Source: Maea johnstoni
Lineage: Eukaryota > Annelida > Polychaeta > Spionida > Magelonidae
DNA length: 64,000 nucleotides
Assembly: GCA_963942565.1 (NCBI GenBank)
Contig: OZ012694.1
Span: 32,659,513-32,723,512 of the forward strand
Reading direction: 5' to 3'
Each line of letters starts with the position of its first letter. Position 1 is the stretch's first letter. Positions 1-13,294 of the stretch are shown here, piece by piece. The notes beneath the pieces were generated by a model. The model searched no databases and had not been told where the DNA came from. It saw only the letters and a list, made by a program, of their open reading frames with translations. Both the position numbers and the translations under genes were made by a program.

Positions 1-216
1 GCTCTCATCCGTTCTGTATTGCCACATCATCTTCATCTTAACCTGTTGTGCCTACTCATCATGCTGGGGGTAGGCCATAAGGTTACATTCAGCATTAGCC
101 AAAGAGGAAGTATCACTGTTTCAAGAATATGTTTTAAAGTTTGGTCATCACAATATAGGGGTAATTAATTTAAAACAAGATAAATGTTTTGTTTTGTGTT
201 AGTATGTGTGTGACTG

Positions 217-410
<194 letters not shown>

Positions 411-877
411 CTCTGCTCAAAGCCAGCCCTGCTGTGGTATACCCTGATATACCCATCATTACCCTGGTGAATTCTAACCTACCCTCATATGTGGCCAGCC
501 CTATTCTAGTAAAATACCCAGCTAAGCAAGGTGTGCCGCGCCCTACTATACAGTGGAGAGCTCAACCCAACCTGATGAACTGAACCAAACCCTACCCTCC
601 TAAACTGGGCCAATCCTCACATGGGCGAACCCAGCTCTTGTCAAGCCCGTACTGGCATTGCTTAGGGTATTCTATTTTCATCTTGGCTGGTGCCTATGCA
701 AGCATTGACAATAAAGATGAAATGTGGGCCTGTTGGTTAGTGGACTGCTATGCAGCACAGGTCTCGTGTGGGGCATGCTCTATATGTAGCTGAAGTAGTA
801 GCTGCTGCCTTAAACTTGCTACGAGTCTGTGATATCTAGCTCTTTCGCTGATATGAGTTGATTTCACTCCCGTTTTG

Positions 878-1027
878 CAGGGTCTGACACTTAGATTTAA
901 GGTTAGGGACCCTAAAAAGAATGGTCAAAAACAGGATTTCTGGTTATTATTCATACTATTTTGGGCCCCTAGTCTAAAAAATCTAGGAGCCCACAGCAAA
1001 ATATGCCCCTGGGAAAGTCGAACCCTG
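878..1027 (-). mobile_element. MITE, CAGGGTTCGAC family
   Basis: Reverse copy of the 15095 and 58236 elements. Ends CAGGGTCTGACACTTAG and CAGGGTTCGACTTTCCC, interior about 70-80% like 58236-58378 by eye. Confidence 0.75.
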
Positions 1028-1366
1028 GTTTAGTTCTGAATAGATCCTCGAGGGTGACAGACTTGAGCTGTAGTATGTGTCAACTGCAACTCATGAAAAC
1101 AGTGCTGCCATTTATAGTTTGAGAGAGACATCAAACCTACTAAGTATGTACAGTGGTAGGGGCATTATACCTAACACAGCCTTAGAGCCAGGCTACAGCA
1201 GCCTCTGCCTGCCTGTCGTCATTGTAGTATCCTGTGTGTAGTTACACCCATCCGCCGGGAAAACACATCATGGTTGCCAGGTGGAGGAATGACAAGGGCG
1301 AGTCGCCTGCCACTTCATCTTCTTCTTCTTCATCTTGAAGAGGACTCCACTTCGCCTCTGACAGAC

Positions 1367-2095
1367 AGGGCATGAAAAATCACTCCTAACTGTCCCACTT
1401 CTCTCTCGGGCGGGACTCATGTACATGTCTTCCTAATAAATCTGAGGCCTACTGATGTCCCATACGGGCGGGTTCGAAATAACTCCGCGATTTTTTTGAC
1501 TGACGGCATGAAAAGACACTCCTAATTGACTCACTGATGCCTCACGGGCAGCGCAGGGTTCGAAATAACTCCTCAATGTCTTTGACAGACAGGGCATGAT
1601 AAAACACTCCTAACTGTCCCACTTCTCTCTCAGGGGGGACCCATGTACATGTCATCCTAATAAATCTGAGGCCCACTGATGCTTCATTAGGGTGGGGTTC
1701 GAAATAACTCCTCAATGTCTTTGACAGACATGGCATTATTAAAACACTCCTAACTGTCTCACTTCTCCCTCATGTACATGTCATCCTAATAAGTCTCAGG
1801 GCCAATGATGTGTCACTGAAGTGGGGATTGAAATAACTCCTCAATGTCTTTGATAGACTAGGCATGATAAGATACTTTACTCCCTACTGACCCACGTCTT
1901 GGCTGCTAAGGCAGGATTGATGTACATAGACCTGCCTAACAAATCTTAGGCTTGCTGATGCCTTATGGGGGTGGGGTTCATATTAAACCCACTTCTTGGC
2001 TGCTAAGGCAGGATTGATGTACATAGACCTGCCTAACAAATCTTAGGCTTGCTGATGCCATTATGGGGGTGGGGTTCATAATAAATCAATGCCTC
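1367..2095 (+). repeat. Minisatellite, units of ~100-140 bp
   Basis: About six diverged units containing CACTCCTAACTGTC, CATGTACATGTC, TAATAAATCTGAGGC and GGGTTCGAAATAACTCC. The last two units (from about 1893 and 1994) form a near-identical 101-bp pair with GGCTGCTAAGGCAGG. Confidence 0.85.
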
Positions 2096-2284
2096 AGACA
2101 AACGCAGTGTCAATCTTGCTTATACTGATCCAATATTGAATGAACATTTGTTTGAAATTGATGCAATATTGAATAAATATTTGTTTGAAATTTGCTTCTC
2201 AGAAAAGGTTGCCTTTAGAACTGTTATTTAAATAGGAGTTTTCTTGACAATTTCCCTTAGCAAAATACTTGCATGTGAGTTAGA

Positions 2285-2563
2285 ATACTACTAGGGTGTT
2301 TTGGGTAAAGCTTGGGTTAACAAATATTTTATGTATTCATTGCCCAGATGCAGGATTCAACTTTATTCACTGTATCAGAGAATGTAAGAAGTGAAAACAG
2401 GAGCACAAGGACAGGTTTTACTTGAGTACTACTAGAGTTTTGGGTAAAGCTTGGGTTAACAAATACTTTGAGTATTCATTGCCCAGCTGCAGAGTTCTCC
2501 TTTATTCACTGGATCAGAGAATGTAAGAAGTGAAAACAGGAGCACAAGGACAGGTTTTACTTG
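2285..2563 (+). repeat. Tandem duplication of ~140 bp
   Basis: Two adjacent copies from TTGGGTAAAGCTTGGGTTAA through GAGCACAAGGACAGG, differing at a handful of positions. Confidence 0.85.
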
Positions 2564-2854
2564 GTGATGGAATTGACATGTTATGTGTATCCATGCACAC
2601 CTCGAAGGGTTATCCAAGGACGAGCCAAAACAAGTTTGAGGACCTTGAGCAGCCTAACCCTATACACTTACTTGTCACTCTGTACAGTAGCAATATATAT
2701 GTGCTTGTTATTCATTCAGGCATGGATCTGGGCCTCAAGACATACACACACAGGCTCATAGCCCTTCTACATATGAAGTTAACCTTTCCCGCTATATTGA
2801 CTCTTCGCAATTCTAAGTTTATGTAATATCAAAATATAATACCATGGATCTCTA

Positions 2855-3065
2855 CACCCCTCTAATGCTAAGGCTACTTATGTCCAAAGCACAAGGACGC
2901 AAAGTTTTTTAAACACCATTTAAACCCTGTCATGTTGGTATTTATTGCATAGCTCTCGCCGCATACTCTCAGATGAGTACCCATATGTCAGGGTTTCAGT
3001 CATTTTTGAGGTTTTTTGCATCATTTTGTATTGGCCAAATTAGCCTCCAGCAGCATAAGGGTTAA
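2855..3065 (-). mobile_element. TTAA-type MITE (piggyBac-like)
   Basis: Family consensus ends: TTAACCCTTATGCTGCTGG and, on the other side, TTAACCCTTCCAATGCTGAG; about 210 bp. This reverse copy ends CAGCATAAGGGTTAA. Confidence 0.8.
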
Positions 3066-3348
3066 AGATGGCACTGATTTGTCTGTCATCGTTTCCTGTC
3101 ATTTCTTAGAACTCAAGAGGAGAATGAATGAAGTTAATTAGTCTCTGCTCTGTTCTCTGGTATCTGTCAATGACAGCAATCAGACTGTCATACTCAGCCG
3201 TCCTGTGCAATCTGTCTGAGTCTAAGGAGATAATGGTAAACAAACCTGCAGACCAATAACACTTGCTGCCATGGTGGCAATGTGCTAGACCATGTCAAAA
3301 CTTGTATGAAAGACTAAATAATTGGCTAGGCCAGTAGTAGCTAGAGGA

Positions 3349-3349
<1 letters not shown>

Positions 3350-3441
<92 letters not shown>
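3350..3441. repeat. (AT)n microsatellite
   Basis: Perfect dinucleotide run. Confidence 0.98.
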
Positions 3442-3444
<3 letters not shown>

Positions 3445-4189
3445 GTAAACCCTTGTCATGCTAGACCTCCATATGGGAGAACCTATCCCCTGGGACCAGG
3501 GATATTGTGGGTCAACCCACCAAATCAGAAGGATTTCACAGATTTCTATTAGTGTTTCAACAATGTGCTTCACAAACTGAAATAGAAACATAGTAAAAGG
3601 TAATACCTTGATATCTACTATAATTCAAATCCCTTAATCGAACTATGTAGTTTTGATTTTGCTAAATGCAAGGGTATCCAAAGACCGGATATATCTGGTG
3701 TTGGTCACACAGGCAAGATATGTACCACTGGATATATCCGGTGTTAGCAAGAGCAGGGTTAAGTGTTCTTCATTGATTTTTAAGCAAGAATTAGAAACAA
3801 TTATAAAGATGTTATTGATAGTTTTGTGATAAAGAATTCTCCTTCAAATATTTTCCCAGTGGTATATTTCATTGATAGATAGCCGACATAGAAGTGTTAC
3901 ATTTATATATATAGCACATCTTGGCTTGTGGTCTTGTGGATAATATCCTATATGGACTGGAGTACTCCAATATTCCATACAGATAAGGTGCTACCCGGTC
4001 ATCAGAACCCCTTACACCTTATGCTCCCACGACACCTTTGGTCTTGGTGATAGGTCATTTTAAGTTCAGTTGTCATATATTCAATCCATACCATAAGAGT
4101 GTTATATTATGTGGGTGGTAGACGGGGGATATTCAATATCATGTCATGAACTGATGGAGCTTATGCAATAATCATGATGAGATAGCAAG

Positions 4190-4622
<433 letters not shown>

Positions 4623-5390
4623 GAAGAGTAAAGAGTAAGAGAAAGAAATATCAAGACATCTGAGAAAAAGCTATAATTCTAATAATTAAGAAAGAGTAAA
4701 AAAGAGAATGAGAGGAAATGTAAGAGTTGAATAAATTACAGAAGGGAGGTTAAGTGTAGGAGAAAGAGAATGAGAGGTAATGCTAGAGAAGGAGAGCAGA
4801 ATAGAGATTGAGAGGAGAGAGAGCGATCTTGTTGGGCGTAGTCAGCAGAGTTGCTGTGTGTTTGATGTGGGTGTAGAACATGATGTAAGCATATTACAGG
4901 TAGCAGTGTATTACGTGTCAGCCAGCCCTTGAGAGGCATAAGGGTGGACCGCATGCAGCTGCTGCTGCTGCTGCTGCTGGGTCTACCTGGTGACCCTCTA
5001 ATGTAGTGACCTACATGCGATAAACACTGAGCCCTGCTGCTGCATTCGGCAATGGCAACGCCTTGCCCCTTGTCAACCCTCCACACCCTGTTACTCAGCG
5101 TTCAACAATAAGGATGTTTAGGGGCTTTCATAGGCTAGGCTCTTAGTCCCTAACATGTTGACATTCCCTTCTATGTTGACAAAGCAGTTGTGGTATAGTA
5201 CCAGATATGGTAGATAGATGGCACTACCTGATCCTCCTAACCTCTAGAGGGTTTAGGATATATATACTCAAACCGAGTCCTTTATTCGGGCCCTGGTGGG
5301 ATAGATGTAAACTAAATTGATCACTATGACCACCTAGAATATTTGGTGGTTGGTAACAGAAAAACATGACATAAAAATTCATATGACAGC

Positions 5391-5700
5391 CAGGGTGTTA
5401 CCCAGGATTTGGAAACAGGGGGTCAAAATAGAGGATTTTTGAAATTTAGGGGGTCGAAAGTTAGTAACCCAATTTCCAAGAATGTTCATAGCAACCTTAT
5501 ATATTGACATAGCAAAACAAAGTATGTTTTTCTACATCATTTAATGTACCTTTTGTCTTCAATACGTTAAATTGTTGAAATATTTTCTTGGACTCAACTA
5601 ATACAGAAAATTGTACAAAATACAACGGGGTGTCATTTTGCCAATAACCTGGTGTTTGGCAGTCAAAACGACTACCTAACTCCTCCCGGGTAAGTCCCTG
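5391..5700 (+). mobile_element. hAT-like MITE with 8-bp target duplication
   Basis: Ends CAGGGTGTTACCCAGG and CCCGGGTAAGTCCCTG; flanked on both sides by ATGACAGC (5383-5390, 5701-5708). 310 bp, no ORF. Confidence 0.85.
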
Positions 5701-5944
5701 ATGACAGCCTAGAAATCTAGGCTAGGGCTTTTGACCTTTTGTAGATAAAAGCTGCACTGGGCAACATCTTTAGGGGCTCAAATGTCCAGCAGATCTAGGT
5801 TTTACATCCAGTCATCTATCAATAATGATAATCTTCAGGTTTTCATTATGTATTGTCCATATGATGAACTATAACCATGTTCTGAGTAATACTGTAAGGA
5901 AATTGAATATGAGAGATAACTTGGCCATGAAATATAACTACGGC

Positions 5945-6258
5945 CAGTGACTTAGCCAGGATTTAGACACTGGGTGCCTAAAATTGGCATTTGTAAAAAT
6001 TTTGGGTGTCCAAATTTATAAGGGGAATCACAATATACTCATATTTCAATCATAAACATGTATAAAACCATCAAACTAATGCATGATATCATTAAACAAT
6101 GTCATGGGAATTATAAGAAGATGAAAAAAAATAATTATAAGCTTGAGATTGAGGTTTTTAGAAATTCCACACTAAAATAATTGGGTGTCCTGAGGGGTTC
6201 TTTTTAAGGGTTTGGGTGTCCAAAAAGGCACCCAGACGCTCTGCTGGCTTGGACCATG
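5945..6258 (+). mobile_element. hAT-like MITE, GCCAGGATTTAGA-GGCACCCAGACG family
   Basis: Left end CAGTGACTTAGCCAGGATTT, right end with AAAGGCACCCAGACGC and TGGCTTGGACCATG. Same family as the elements at 11390, 35657 and 35953. Confidence 0.8.
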
Positions 6259-6939
6259 TATCTACCTTCCCCTTGTAATCTTAGACGGAGTCTGTATGTC
6301 TTCTTATTCCAAAATTTTGGGGTTTCCCAGTCACTGCTGCGGGAACGACCTCAAGCATCATGACCACCCCCCCCCCCCCCCACCCCATTTCTCCATGAAT
6401 AAATCAAGTAAAAGATCATTACCCTCTTCTGGCAAAATAATACCTTATTGTAAAATCAATTTGTTCAGCATATAAGACTCTTAGCTCAACATTCACACAA
6501 TGTTTTTTTTTCTGGGTTCATTATTTTTTGTTGTTACTACACTCCTTGATTTGCCTACATTTTAGACATAATTTAATTGCACCATAAATAAGATAGTGTA
6601 TTGTATAATGATAATTATGATATTACTATTATTTTGTATTGTGTTTTACAATATACATGGCTACATGCACATTGTCATTGTTAGTATGCTGAAGCTTTGT
6701 TAGCATTGTGAGTTAAGGAATGTGCCATGCTGTACTAGGAATTTGTTTTAAGGCCATTTGTTCCCTGCTTGAGTCAATATTGATGTTATACTTGTTAACT
6801 GGTTTTTGATAAGCCAAACATTGATTATTCCATGATAAGATTTTTCTCATTTCCCTAGTCAGTCATGAGACATGCTCTACCTGTACCAAAATGGCAATAT
6901 CTAACTAAGTATTTATTAAGCCATGACATTGTACATGGT

Positions 6940-7191
6940 ACAGGGTCTTAGCTAGGATTTAGAAACTGAGTGCCTACAATTGGAAATTGCGAAATTTTTG
7001 GGCATCCACATTTTTAAGGGGGACCACAATATACTCAGATTTCAACCATAAACATGTATAAATTTATCAAAATAATGATTAATATCCTTAAATACAATGA
7101 TTGTGTCATGGGAATTATATGGAGATGGGTGGTTTTCGAGGGTTCGGGTGTCCAAAAAGGCACCCAGACGCGCAGTTGGCTAAGACCAGTA
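6940..7191 (+). mobile_element. hAT-like MITE, same GGCACCCAGACG family
   Basis: CAGGGTCTTAGCTAGG start, GTTGGCTAAGACCAGT end. Flanks ACATGGTA and ACATGGGTA suggest an 8-bp duplication that has since changed. A reverse fragment follows at about 7287-7365. Confidence 0.75.
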
Positions 7192-7678
7192 ACATGGGTA
7201 CATTACCTTATTCAAATAAGTAAATACATGTACATGTTTATGGTTTATTTCTGAGTATATTATGATCATCCTTGGAAAAAGGTGATGCCCCAACAGCCCT
7301 AAATTTTACAATTAGCAATTATAGGCACCCAGTTTCTAAATACTAGCTAAGGCCCTGCCCTAGGCTGAACAATTTCTCGCTAAAGAATATGCGCTAGCTG
7401 GTTTGTCTAGCAGTAGCTATAATAGAAGCATTGTAGGTGTCTGTATCAGCTGTTTGCCTTGGGTACCACAGCTGTGTTTTCCTGTCACACCTTTACTGGA
7501 AGCTCGTTAGACACACCTGTCAAGATCTAGCTGTTTCCACCAATGAAAAATACTCATCAACCACCCACCTGCTAGCCTGAGTGGTACTTTATTTGGATGC
7601 TGCTAAGAAGGTTTTATATAATATTCAGCTAAAAAGCAAATCAAAATACTTGTTAGATTAACTTTTTCATCTGGATCC

Positions 7679-7888
7679 TTAACCCTAAATGCTGCTGGTG
7701 GCTAATTTGGCCAATACAAAATGTTGAAAACCCCTAAAAAAATGGCTGAAACCCTTGCACATGGGTACTCATCTGAATGTACACTGTGAAAGCTTTCCAA
7801 TAAATACCAACATGGCAGGATTTAGATGGTTTTCAAAAATCTTTGCATGCTTGTGTTTTGGGTGAAAGTAGCCTCAGCATTAGAACTT
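7679..7888 (+). mobile_element. TTAA-type MITE
   Basis: Starts TTAACCCTAAATGCTGCTGG; retains TGAAACCCTTGCACATGGGT and GTAGCCTCAGCATT. Confidence 0.8.
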
Positions 7889-9229
7889 ATTATATATATA
7901 GTGTCCCGTCCAAGCTTGTCCTGATAAAGAGCCTTTTAATTCTCATTTCATTTAGTTGAATTGAGTTTGTTGTAAATAAACAGGATGCAGATTTCATTGG
8001 TAAAATAGCGTGCATTGCTTCGCTAGCCCGCCACTGTAGGGGGCAAGAAATTGGTGGCATTTCTTCTTGTCCATCTCCACTGACATCGCTGGCCAGGCTG
8101 GTCTCCTAGCGACCAACATTCACACCCCACCTGGCAGCATGAAATACTTGTGGGATGGCCGCCGTGGCAACAGCCAGCCATCCATGGTGACCAAAGGGTC
8201 ACCACCTTTCTTGTGGTATCTATTGATACCCAAAATGCTCAGGTTGTTAGTTATATGTGTTTGTAAAAAAAATATCTTTTCAAAGTTGAAGGACCCTTAA
8301 CCCATTGATGCCTGGAGATCTAGAGCTATAAGTTTCATCAGCACTTGAGGTACTGTGGAAATAAGTTTGGAATTAAACATTAATTCACAAAATGTTTGAA
8401 AGTGAGTTATTAGGTGGGTTCTTATCAGCATTTCAGGTTCAGATATATTCTGAAAAAATTCTCTAGTTAAAAAGGTAATACCAAAATACTGTAGTAAGGA
8501 CATTTTGGCTACTACAGCACATGCATGAATGGGTTAAATATTATAGGCCAGGGACTTAGCCAGGACCCGTCCTACCTGTCTTTGGGACAGGTAGGTTCCT
8601 AAAAACCTCCTGTTTGGACAGGCAAAAATTTCTATGGTGATTTTTCAATTTTGACTTTTGGGGTGTAATAACCAAATATTTTCCTAACAAATCATCTTCT
8701 AGGACATAGATTAAGTGTAAGTTGCCCTTTTTGACACACTAGGTTTTTAAATGTAGCTGGTATAAGGATTTGAAGTAGATAACAGGCACCGACATAAATT
8801 TCACGACCTGCTTGCCCTCCCGGGCAAGCAGGTCTTGAAATTCACTTGCCCGAATGGAATTGTCACTTTCCCGAAAAAACAACCCATCAAAACCTCTACA
8901 ATGACCTATAAAAAACTGTATATATATACAGTGCTACACTACAATTAGTCAAAAAGGATGACAAAATGAAATTTTGTTGTAACATACTATATGTTTAATC
9001 CTATAATGTAATGTAATGTAAATATAATATAAATAAACTCCATCAGCATCAACTATTAACGGTTTCATCATTTATGTGAGATAGAGTATAATTTTTTATA
9101 CTCAAAATATTATTGTAACTACATAAAAAATCATTATAAGATACGGCCACCTCACAGATAGAATAAACCCAACCACCTTCTTATTTATTTCATTCCTATG
9201 GCAAGCACTTCTAAATCCTTTTCTAACAT

Positions 9230-9680
9230 TTATAAATCACTTTCTAATATTTATAAATGACTGCATCTACAAAAGTACAAATACTAGAAAATGAAATATA
9301 AATACTAGAAAATGATTTATAAATACTAGAAAATGATTTTATAATATTAGAAAATCCTACACATTTTCTGATATTAATATTTTCTTTTTTAGTATTTATA
9401 AATCATTTTCTAGTATCTATAAATCATTTTCTAATATTTATGATTCATTTTCTAATTTTTGTATTTGTAAATACTGCATTTACTAATATTCATAAATAAA
9501 TACCAGAAAATGATTAACAAGTACTACAAAATGATTTCTAAATACTAAAAATGGAATTACTTCTTAATATTTATCAATTTAGGTTATTTATAAATATTAG
9601 AAAATCAATAACAAACATTAGAAATGATTTTCTAGTATTTATAAATATTTTCTAATATAAATCATTTATAAATATTTGTA
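9230..9680. repeat. AT-rich array of TACTAGAAAATGATTTATAAA units in both orientations
   Basis: Units reading AATACTAGAAAATGATTTAT on the left (about 9285-9360) and their complement on the right (about 9385-9450), then a mixture. It can fold as a cruciform. Confidence 0.8.
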
Positions 9681-9824
9681 AATATTTAAGAATATTAATG
9701 CTAAATAAACTTAAGATGGCCTTGTGTATGGCGCACACATTTTTAAACAGCAGCGCCGGTCGCGGAGTTTTTCCGAGGCATGCGGTCTCGGCTTGGTTTT
9801 GTGCGCACTTGTATTTATACTTGA

Positions 9825-9957
9825 TAACGCTTGCAAGCACTTGCGCTATTGCCGACTTTGATTGGATGCGAGTAGGGAGCGTTGTCATCTTGATACGATG
9901 AGTCAACGCTCGCTACTCGCATCTAATCAATGTCAGCAATAGCGCAAGCGCTTGGAG
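9825..9957. repeat. Imperfect inverted repeat, ~60-bp arms
   Basis: GCACTTGCGCTATTGCCGAC ... GGATGCGAGTAGGGAGCGTT pairs with AACGCTCGCTACTCGCATC ... AGCAATAGCGCAAGCGC around a loop near 9890-9897. Confidence 0.8.
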
Positions 9958-10601
9958 TAATAGATCGTTCATGCCAATTCAAAATGGCGGCGCGCATAGC
10001 CGGAGACCGATCGTGTCGGTAAACAGCTTCTTTGGTGGGTTTTCTGGACATGACTGTCCAGGAAACCCACTTTCCCTGTCGGGAAAGTCAAGTACGAAGC
10101 CCGCTTGCCCGACAGGCCTTTTTCAGCAAATCCACTTGCCGGGGCAAGCGGGCTAGTACTTATGTCGGTGCCTGGATAAGTAGCTAAATCTGGACAAGCT
10201 AAATTTTTGAAATTGCTGTTTTGGACAGGCAATTTTGAAATCCTGGCTAAGACCCTGTTATAGGCCAATATGCTAGGTCATAGTGAATTAAATTGTATAT
10301 GATTAATTTCTGTCTTGAATATATATTCATTGAAATGTCATAGAAATTGTATTATTCTCTAGAAATCGAGGGCTGGATTAAGTGGGTGAAGGTGAAGTAG
10401 GTATAAAGTTGAATCTGCCCCATTAGGCTGTTTTTGTTCTGTATTCTCAGAAGCTTTCTTTGTCTTATATTATACTAATACTAATACATATCTCTTACTT
10501 GAAAGCTAAAGCTAATTGTATTGATACCTTGCAGCTGAGGGTTATGTTACGAAATACTATCCTCCATTAGAGTTTCTAATAAGTGGGAGAGCTGGCCATT
10601 T

Positions 10602-10811
10602 GTTAACCATTATACTGCTCGTGGCTAATGTTGCCAATATAAAAAGATGCAAACACCTTAAAATTTACTGAAACCCTGGCATATGGGTACTCATCTGAGA
10701 GTTCTCAGTGAGAGTTATCTAATGAATACCAACGTGGCATGTTTAGATGGTTTTCAAACATCTTTGCGTTCTTGTGCTTTCATAAAAGTAGCCTTAGCAT
10801 TGGAAGGGTTG
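10602..10811 (+). mobile_element. TTAA-type MITE
   Basis: TTAACCATTATACTGCTCG to GTAGCCTTAGCATTGGAAGG. Confidence 0.8.
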
Positions 10812-11389
10812 AGAGGATGCCTGAGTGTGATAGAAGGACATGGCATGCTGCCAGCTTTCTTGAATACTGAGCTGACTCCTCTGAACTCTTAATCCCGAGA
10901 AGTGTTTGTGAGTTCTCCGAGGATGGGATGAGCAGTCTGTGTATGTACACTACTCAGCAATGTGTATGTTACAGTAAGGATTGCTGTGGAATGTCTGTAT
11001 TTCAGCCCAATGCTGAGGAATTCCAATATTTCAGTTTCTTTAGGCCAAAGTATCTCTATTTACCTTGCAAGAATGTCTACAGGGCTAGAGTTGACATATC
11101 AGGGGATTCATTGAAATATATAACCATGTTCTTAATATAAGGATGATCATTCAAGGCCATACAGATTCATCTCTTGCCTACATTTATATAGCAATTATGG
11201 ACTTTTCTTCTGTGATAGGTCAGGAGCCTAGGATTAATGAAGCAATATCAGGGCTATTAATTTATGTACATCTATTCCTCCTTGGCTAGTATACAGTAAT
11301 TTCTAGTATGGTCAAATACTGTAATACCTCAGGAGTAATTTCAAGGCTAGCAAAATGATGATGATAATAACGATGATAATAATGATGAT

Positions 11390-11703
11390 CACTGTCTTAG
11401 CCAGCAAGGCGTCTGGGTGCCTTTTTGGACACCCAAACCCTTAAAAAGAGCCCCTCAGGACACCCAATTTTTTGGGGGTGGAATTTCTAAAAATCTGAAT
11501 CTAAAGCTTATAATTGAATTTTCTCATCTCCTTATAATTCCCATGACATTGTTTAATGATATCATGCCTTATTTTGATGAACTAATACATGTTTATGGTT
11601 GAAATATGAGAATATTGTGATCCCCCTTAAAAATTTGGACGCCCAAAAATTTTACAACTGCCAATTTTAGGCACCCAGTTTTCAAATCCTGGCTTAGACC
11701 CTG
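11390..11703 (-). mobile_element. hAT-like MITE with 8-bp target duplication
   Basis: Reverse copy: starts CACTGTCTTAGCCAGCA, ends TCCTGGCTTAGACCCTG, flanked by ATGATGAT on both sides (11382-11389, 11704-11711). The duplication confirms the ends of this family, although it falls within simple repeat sequence. Confidence 0.85.
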
Positions 11704-11718
11704 ATGATGATAATAATG

Positions 11719-11773
<55 letters not shown>

Positions 11774-11820
11774 TAATAATAATAATATTGATAATAATAA
11801 TAATAATAATGATAATAAAT
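11704..11820. repeat. (AAT)n microsatellite
   Basis: Mostly AAT with GAT interruptions. Confidence 0.95.
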
Positions 11821-12339
11821 GAGACTTTAAATTTTAAAAGAATATCTTTTCCAAACAATTCTCCCTCTAGTATCCAGTGAAATGAAAGAAGTGAAAATAC
11901 TTGTCCTCGGTGAAATATAACCTGAACATTTTGGACGTGCGGAGTATTGGTTTAATCTGTGTCACAGTAGTACACACTCACCAGGAGCAGCGCCTCTAGC
12001 TAGGACTGTGTACGACACCGCTGACTCAGCAGTAAACAGTGGTTAGAGCTGTGGAGGCGTACATTGATCACTATGAATAACATGTTATTACATTCTCAGA
12101 AAACAACTGGATAAAGGGGAACTCAGTTCCTCTTGCTCATCATAATATTTCCAAAGCAGATGTATACCTGTTAAGTAAAATATAAACAGGGAAATGCCTG
12201 GAAGTTGCTTATCCTGTCTCACTTTCCTGTTGAAGACATCCTGTTGGAGTTCATTAACCCACCCATGCCTGTTGCTTGCAAAAACATCCTGACGATTTTG
12301 GTAGTATCTCTGGGACCAGAGTATTTCTCCGAAAATATT

Positions 12340-12445
12340 TGAAGAAGAATTTTTTTCAACTCTCCCTTAATAGAATATTGCACTCCCAAAAATGTTATGA
12401 TACCCCATTTTGGGCACCCACGTCCTAAATCCTGGCTAAAACTAT
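12340..12445 (-). mobile_element. Fragment of the GGCACCCAGACG MITE family
   Basis: Ends GGGCACCCACGTCC...TCCTGGCTAAAACTATG; the outer half is missing. Confidence 0.5.
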
Positions 12446-12592
12446 GAGTATGGCTGTGTATTAAGTGGTATGAGAGGATGCTGACCTTATCAAGGCCTTA
12501 GAACTGTATCCTGTATTGTCACCACAACATAGAGAGATAGCTATCATGTGAGGCGATGCTGCTGTGCATGGCCTCAGTTAAGGTGACAAGCC

Positions 12593-12880
12593 TAGTCTTA
12601 GCCAGCAGGGCATCTGGCTGTCATTTGGACACCCAAACCCTCAAAAGCCAACCTTCAGGACACCCAAGGGATTTCTTGAAATGTCAATTCAAAGTATACA
12701 ACTGAATTTCTTTTCCCTCAATATAATTTCCATGGCGTTGTATATGGACAAAATGCCTTAATTCATTTCAGTAAATACATGTTTATGGTTGTAATCTGAG
12801 TATATTGTTGTCTCCCTTGGAAAATAGAACGTCCACAATTGCTAATTTTGGACCTCCAGTTCTAAATCCTGTCTATATAC
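12593..12880 (-). mobile_element. hAT-like MITE, GGCACCCAGACG family, diverged
   Basis: Begins CTAGTCTTAGCCAGCAGGG and retains GGACACCCAAACCCTC, GGACACCC and TTCTAAATCCTG. More diverged than the other copies. Confidence 0.7.
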
Positions 12881-13082
12881 ATGACAGGGTTTAGATGGTT
12901 TTCAAAAAGATCTGTGTCCTTGTGCTTTGGGCGAAACTAGCCTCAGCATTGTAAGGGTTAAGTGGTAGGAGATGAGTAAGAGGATGTTGACCTTATTGAG
13001 GCCTTAGTGCTGTATCCTGTATTGTCATCACAACATAAAGAGAGACGGCTATCATGTGAGGTGGTGGTGAGGATGGCCTCAG

Positions 13083-13294
13083 TTAACCCTTATGCTGCTG
13101 GTGGCTAATTTTGCCAAAACAATATAATGCAAAAAGCTGAAAAATGACTGAAACCCTTGCATATGGGAACTCATCTAAGGGTACTCAGCGAGAGCTATCT
13201 TATGGATATCAACATGCCAGGGTTTAAATGGTTATCAAAAAACTTTGAATCCTTGTGCTTTGGACCAAAGTATCCTCAGCATTGGAAGGGTTAA
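13083..13294 (+). mobile_element. TTAA-type MITE with intact flanks
   Basis: TTAACCCTTATGCTGCTGG at the left and ATTGGAAGGGTTAA at the right: TTAA on both sides. A fragment of another copy lies just upstream (12885-12961). Confidence 0.88.

Larger units (their letters stand above)
8783..10174. mobile_element. 1.39-kb non-autonomous element with 5-bp duplication, nested
   Basis: Perfect 15-bp ends CAGGCACCGACATAA and TTATGTCGGTGCCTG; target duplication GATAA (8778-8782, 10175-10179). Sub-terminal GCTTGCCC/GGGCAAGC palindromes occur at both ends. The interior is an AT-rich array (about 9230-9680) followed by a GC-richer palindrome (about 9825-9957). No transposase ORF. A 5-bp duplication fits the hAT5-type group (inference). 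Short relatives lie at 60183-60529 and about 52228-52312. Confidence 0.88.
8549..10257 (+). mobile_element. hAT-like element with 8-bp duplication, host of a nested element
   Basis: Ends CAGGGACTTAGCCAGGA and TCCTGGCTAAGACCCTG, flanked by TTATAGGC (8541-8548, 10258-10265). It carries internal GACAGGTAGG/GGACAGGCA motifs and is interrupted by the 8783-10174 element. Without the insert it is about 315 bp, typical of a MITE. Confidence 0.88.

Noticed and set aside
4736-5086. 116-codon ORF on the - strand
   Set aside because: Contains a CAG/CTG run (poly-Ser) and no conserved motif; no splice context.
9652-9906. Overlapping ORFs on both strands
   Set aside because: They fall in a palindrome within a non-autonomous element, so both strands look alike.
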